A DNA stretch of 64,000 nucleotides from Sphingomonas sp. JUb134 (GTDB taxonomy: Bacteria > Pseudomonadota > Alphaproteobacteria > Sphingomonadales > Sphingomonadaceae), in the NCBI RefSeq assembly GCF_004341505.2, contig NZ_SLYP02000001.1, positions 1,375,001 through 1,439,000 of the forward strand. The letters run 5' to 3'. The position numbers were made by a program, and so were the translations under genes. Numbering within the stretch: the first letter of the stretch is position 1; each line of letters opens with the position of its first letter. This document shows positions 62,801 to 64,000 of the stretch, in pieces. Below the pieces are notes generated by a model. That model had not been told where the DNA came from. It did not search any database and saw only the letters and a list, made by a program, of their open reading frames with translations.

Positions 62801-64000
62801 ATGGCTTTGGATGCAGTGTCGCGCGCGGCCCCTTCGGCAACGGGATTGACCCGGCGCAGGCTGCTGGTCGGCGGCGCGGCGGGGGTGGGGCTGGTGGTCG
62901 GCTGGGCGCTTTGGCCACGCGACCACGCCGTCAACCTGACGGCGGCCGAGGGCGAGACGATCTTCGGCCCGTGGATCAAGATCGGTGCGGACGGCCAGGT
63001 GATCGTCGCGGTGCCGCAGGCGGAGCTGGGGCAGGGGGTGTTCACCGCCCTGCCGCAGATCGTTGCCGACGAACTGGGCGCGGACTGGCGCACCGTCGCG
63101 GTCGAGCCGGCACCGATCAACCCGCTCTATGCCAACCGGCTCGCGGCATCGGTGCTGTTCGAGGATGCGCTGGGCCACCTGCCCGAGCGGGTGCGCAGCC
63201 GTCACGCCGAGGCGCAGACGCTGATGCTCACCGCCGCGTCCACCTCGGTCCGCGCGTTCGAGGGGGAATTGCGCAAGGCCGGGGCTGCTGCCCGGATCCT
63301 GCTGTGCAAGGCGGCGGCGCGCCGCTGGGACGTGGACTGGCACCGCTGCGCCACACTCGACGGTTTCGTGATCGCCGGCGGGCAGCGTGAGCGGTTCGGC
63401 ACGCTTGCCGCGGACGCGGCCGACGAGCGGCTGCCAAGCGGCGACCTGCCGCTGCGCACGGGCGAGGAGAAGCGGCTGACCGGGGAGTCGCTGCCCCGCC
63501 TCGACGCGCCCGCCAAGGTCGACGGCAGCGCCAATTTCGCGGGCGACATCCGTCTGCCCGGCATGGTGTTCGCAGCCATCCGCCAGGGGCCGATCGGCGA
63601 CAGCCGGCTCGTGCGCGTGGACCGTGCGGCCGCCGATCGCGTGCGCGGCGTCTCTGCGGTGGTGGAGAACCCGAATTGGGTCGCCGCCGTAGGAGAGACC
63701 TGGTGGGCCGCCAATGCTGCGCTCGATGCGCTGGCCCCCCGCTTCGAGACGCGCAGCCCGCTGGTGGACAGCGAATCGATCGACGCCGCACTCGACGCCG
63801 CGCTCGATGGCGAGGGTGCCCGCATGGCGCGCGTCGGCGATCTCGCCGCGACCTTCAAGGACGCACAGGTCGTCACCGCCGACTATCGCGTGGGGGCGGC
63901 CCTGCATGCGGCGATCGAGCCGACCACCGCCACCGCGGCGTGGCGGGACGGGCGGCTGACGCTGTGGATGCCCACCCAGGCCCCGGCGCTCGCACGCGCG
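62801..64000 (+). CDS. molybdopterin-binding oxidoreductase subunit (xanthine dehydrogenase family, partial)
   Basis: 400 residues, open to the right edge. The N-terminal [13 protein letters not shown] with following hydrophobic stretch is a Tat-type signal. [40 protein letters not shown], then [22 protein letters not shown] are typical of IorB-like/isoquinoline oxidoreductase large subunits. It should hold the molybdenum cofactor and act in the periplasm. No small 2Fe-2S subunit precedes it; it may lie downstream. Divergent from lgt. Confidence 0.88.
   Translation, partial: MALDAVSRAAPSATGLTRRRLLVGGAAGVGLVVGWALWPRDHAVNLTAAEGETIFGPWIKIGADGQVIVAVPQAELGQGVFTALPQIVADELGADWRTVAVEPAPINPLYANRLAASVLFEDALGHLPERVRSRHAEAQTLMLTAASTSVRAFEGELRKAGAAARILLCKAAARRWDVDWHRCATLDGFVIAGGQRERFGTLAADAADERLPSGDLPLRTGEEKRLTGESLPRLDAPAKVDGSANFAGDIRLPGMVFAAIRQGPIGDSRLVRVDRAAADRVRGVSAVVENPNWVAAVGETWWAANAALDALAPRFETRSPLVDSESIDAALDAALDGEGARMARVGDLAATFKDAQVVTADYRVGAALHAAIEPTTATAAWRDGRLTLWMPTQAPALARA

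Overview
The window reads as a stretch of chromosome from a high-GC sphingomonad (Alphaproteobacteria, Sphingomonadaceae). The basis is long TonB-dependent receptors, a sphingomonad-style suf operon led by an Rrf2 regulator, SleB-type cell wall hydrolase and M16 peptidases, many 4-base start/stop overlaps and frequent GTG/TTG starts. Species is an inference from gene content; no rRNA or tRNA gene is visible. Most of the window is core metabolism; I see no CRISPR array, prophage, secretion island or recognisable defence system.

Layout. 1-6.6 kb: HNH nuclease (cut by the left edge), gluQ, a HIG1-like membrane protein, a PduO-type cobalamin adenosyltransferase, the ergothioneine pair egtB-egtD, a DUF1176 lipoprotein and a 3-hydroxyacyl-CoA dehydrogenase. 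6.8-10.8 kb: a translationally coupled otsB / GH15 / otsA cluster. 10.8-16.5 kb: CNT nucleoside transporter, queuosine-precursor transporter, PhnA-like protein, argB, YggT, DUF167, folD, MarC. 16.7-28.2 kb: envelope region with a frameshifted TonB-dependent receptor, clpB, a TonB-like energy transducer, an M16 peptidase and an outer-membrane barrel. 28.3-36 kb: FAH-family hydrolase, the C-terminal stump of a second TonB-dependent receptor, a complete IS21-family element, and the class Ia ribonucleotide reductase genes nrdB and nrdA. 36-41 kb: amidase, small membrane proteins, a DNA glycosylase, a 2Fe-2S ferredoxin, pyrD. 41.4-47.3 kb: regulator-sufBCDS-sufT-sufA operon. 48-54.8 kb: divergent tesA / ybbA-ybbP, TetR regulator, small unknown proteins, SleB hydrolase. 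54.8-64 kb: second M16 peptidase, tgt, lgt-midA-GNAT-pgeF operon, and the start of a molybdopterin-binding oxidoreductase cut by the right edge.

Genes that work together: gluQ, the YhhQ-type transporter and tgt serve queuosine modification of tRNA; otsA/otsB make trehalose, with a GH15 hydrolase between them; egtB/egtD serve ergothioneine synthesis; the suf operon builds Fe-S clusters; lgt (lipoprotein acylation) and pgeF (peptidoglycan quality control) sit in one operon.

The most noteworthy non-gene structure is in the spacers. One family of paired GC-rich hairpins occurs four times, and a second family of about 110-base imperfect inverted repeats occurs twice, both times between convergent gene ends. 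The IS21 element ends exactly at the nrdB stop codon, shows no target duplication, and borders a decapitated receptor gene, which points to an IS-linked deletion or rearrangement.
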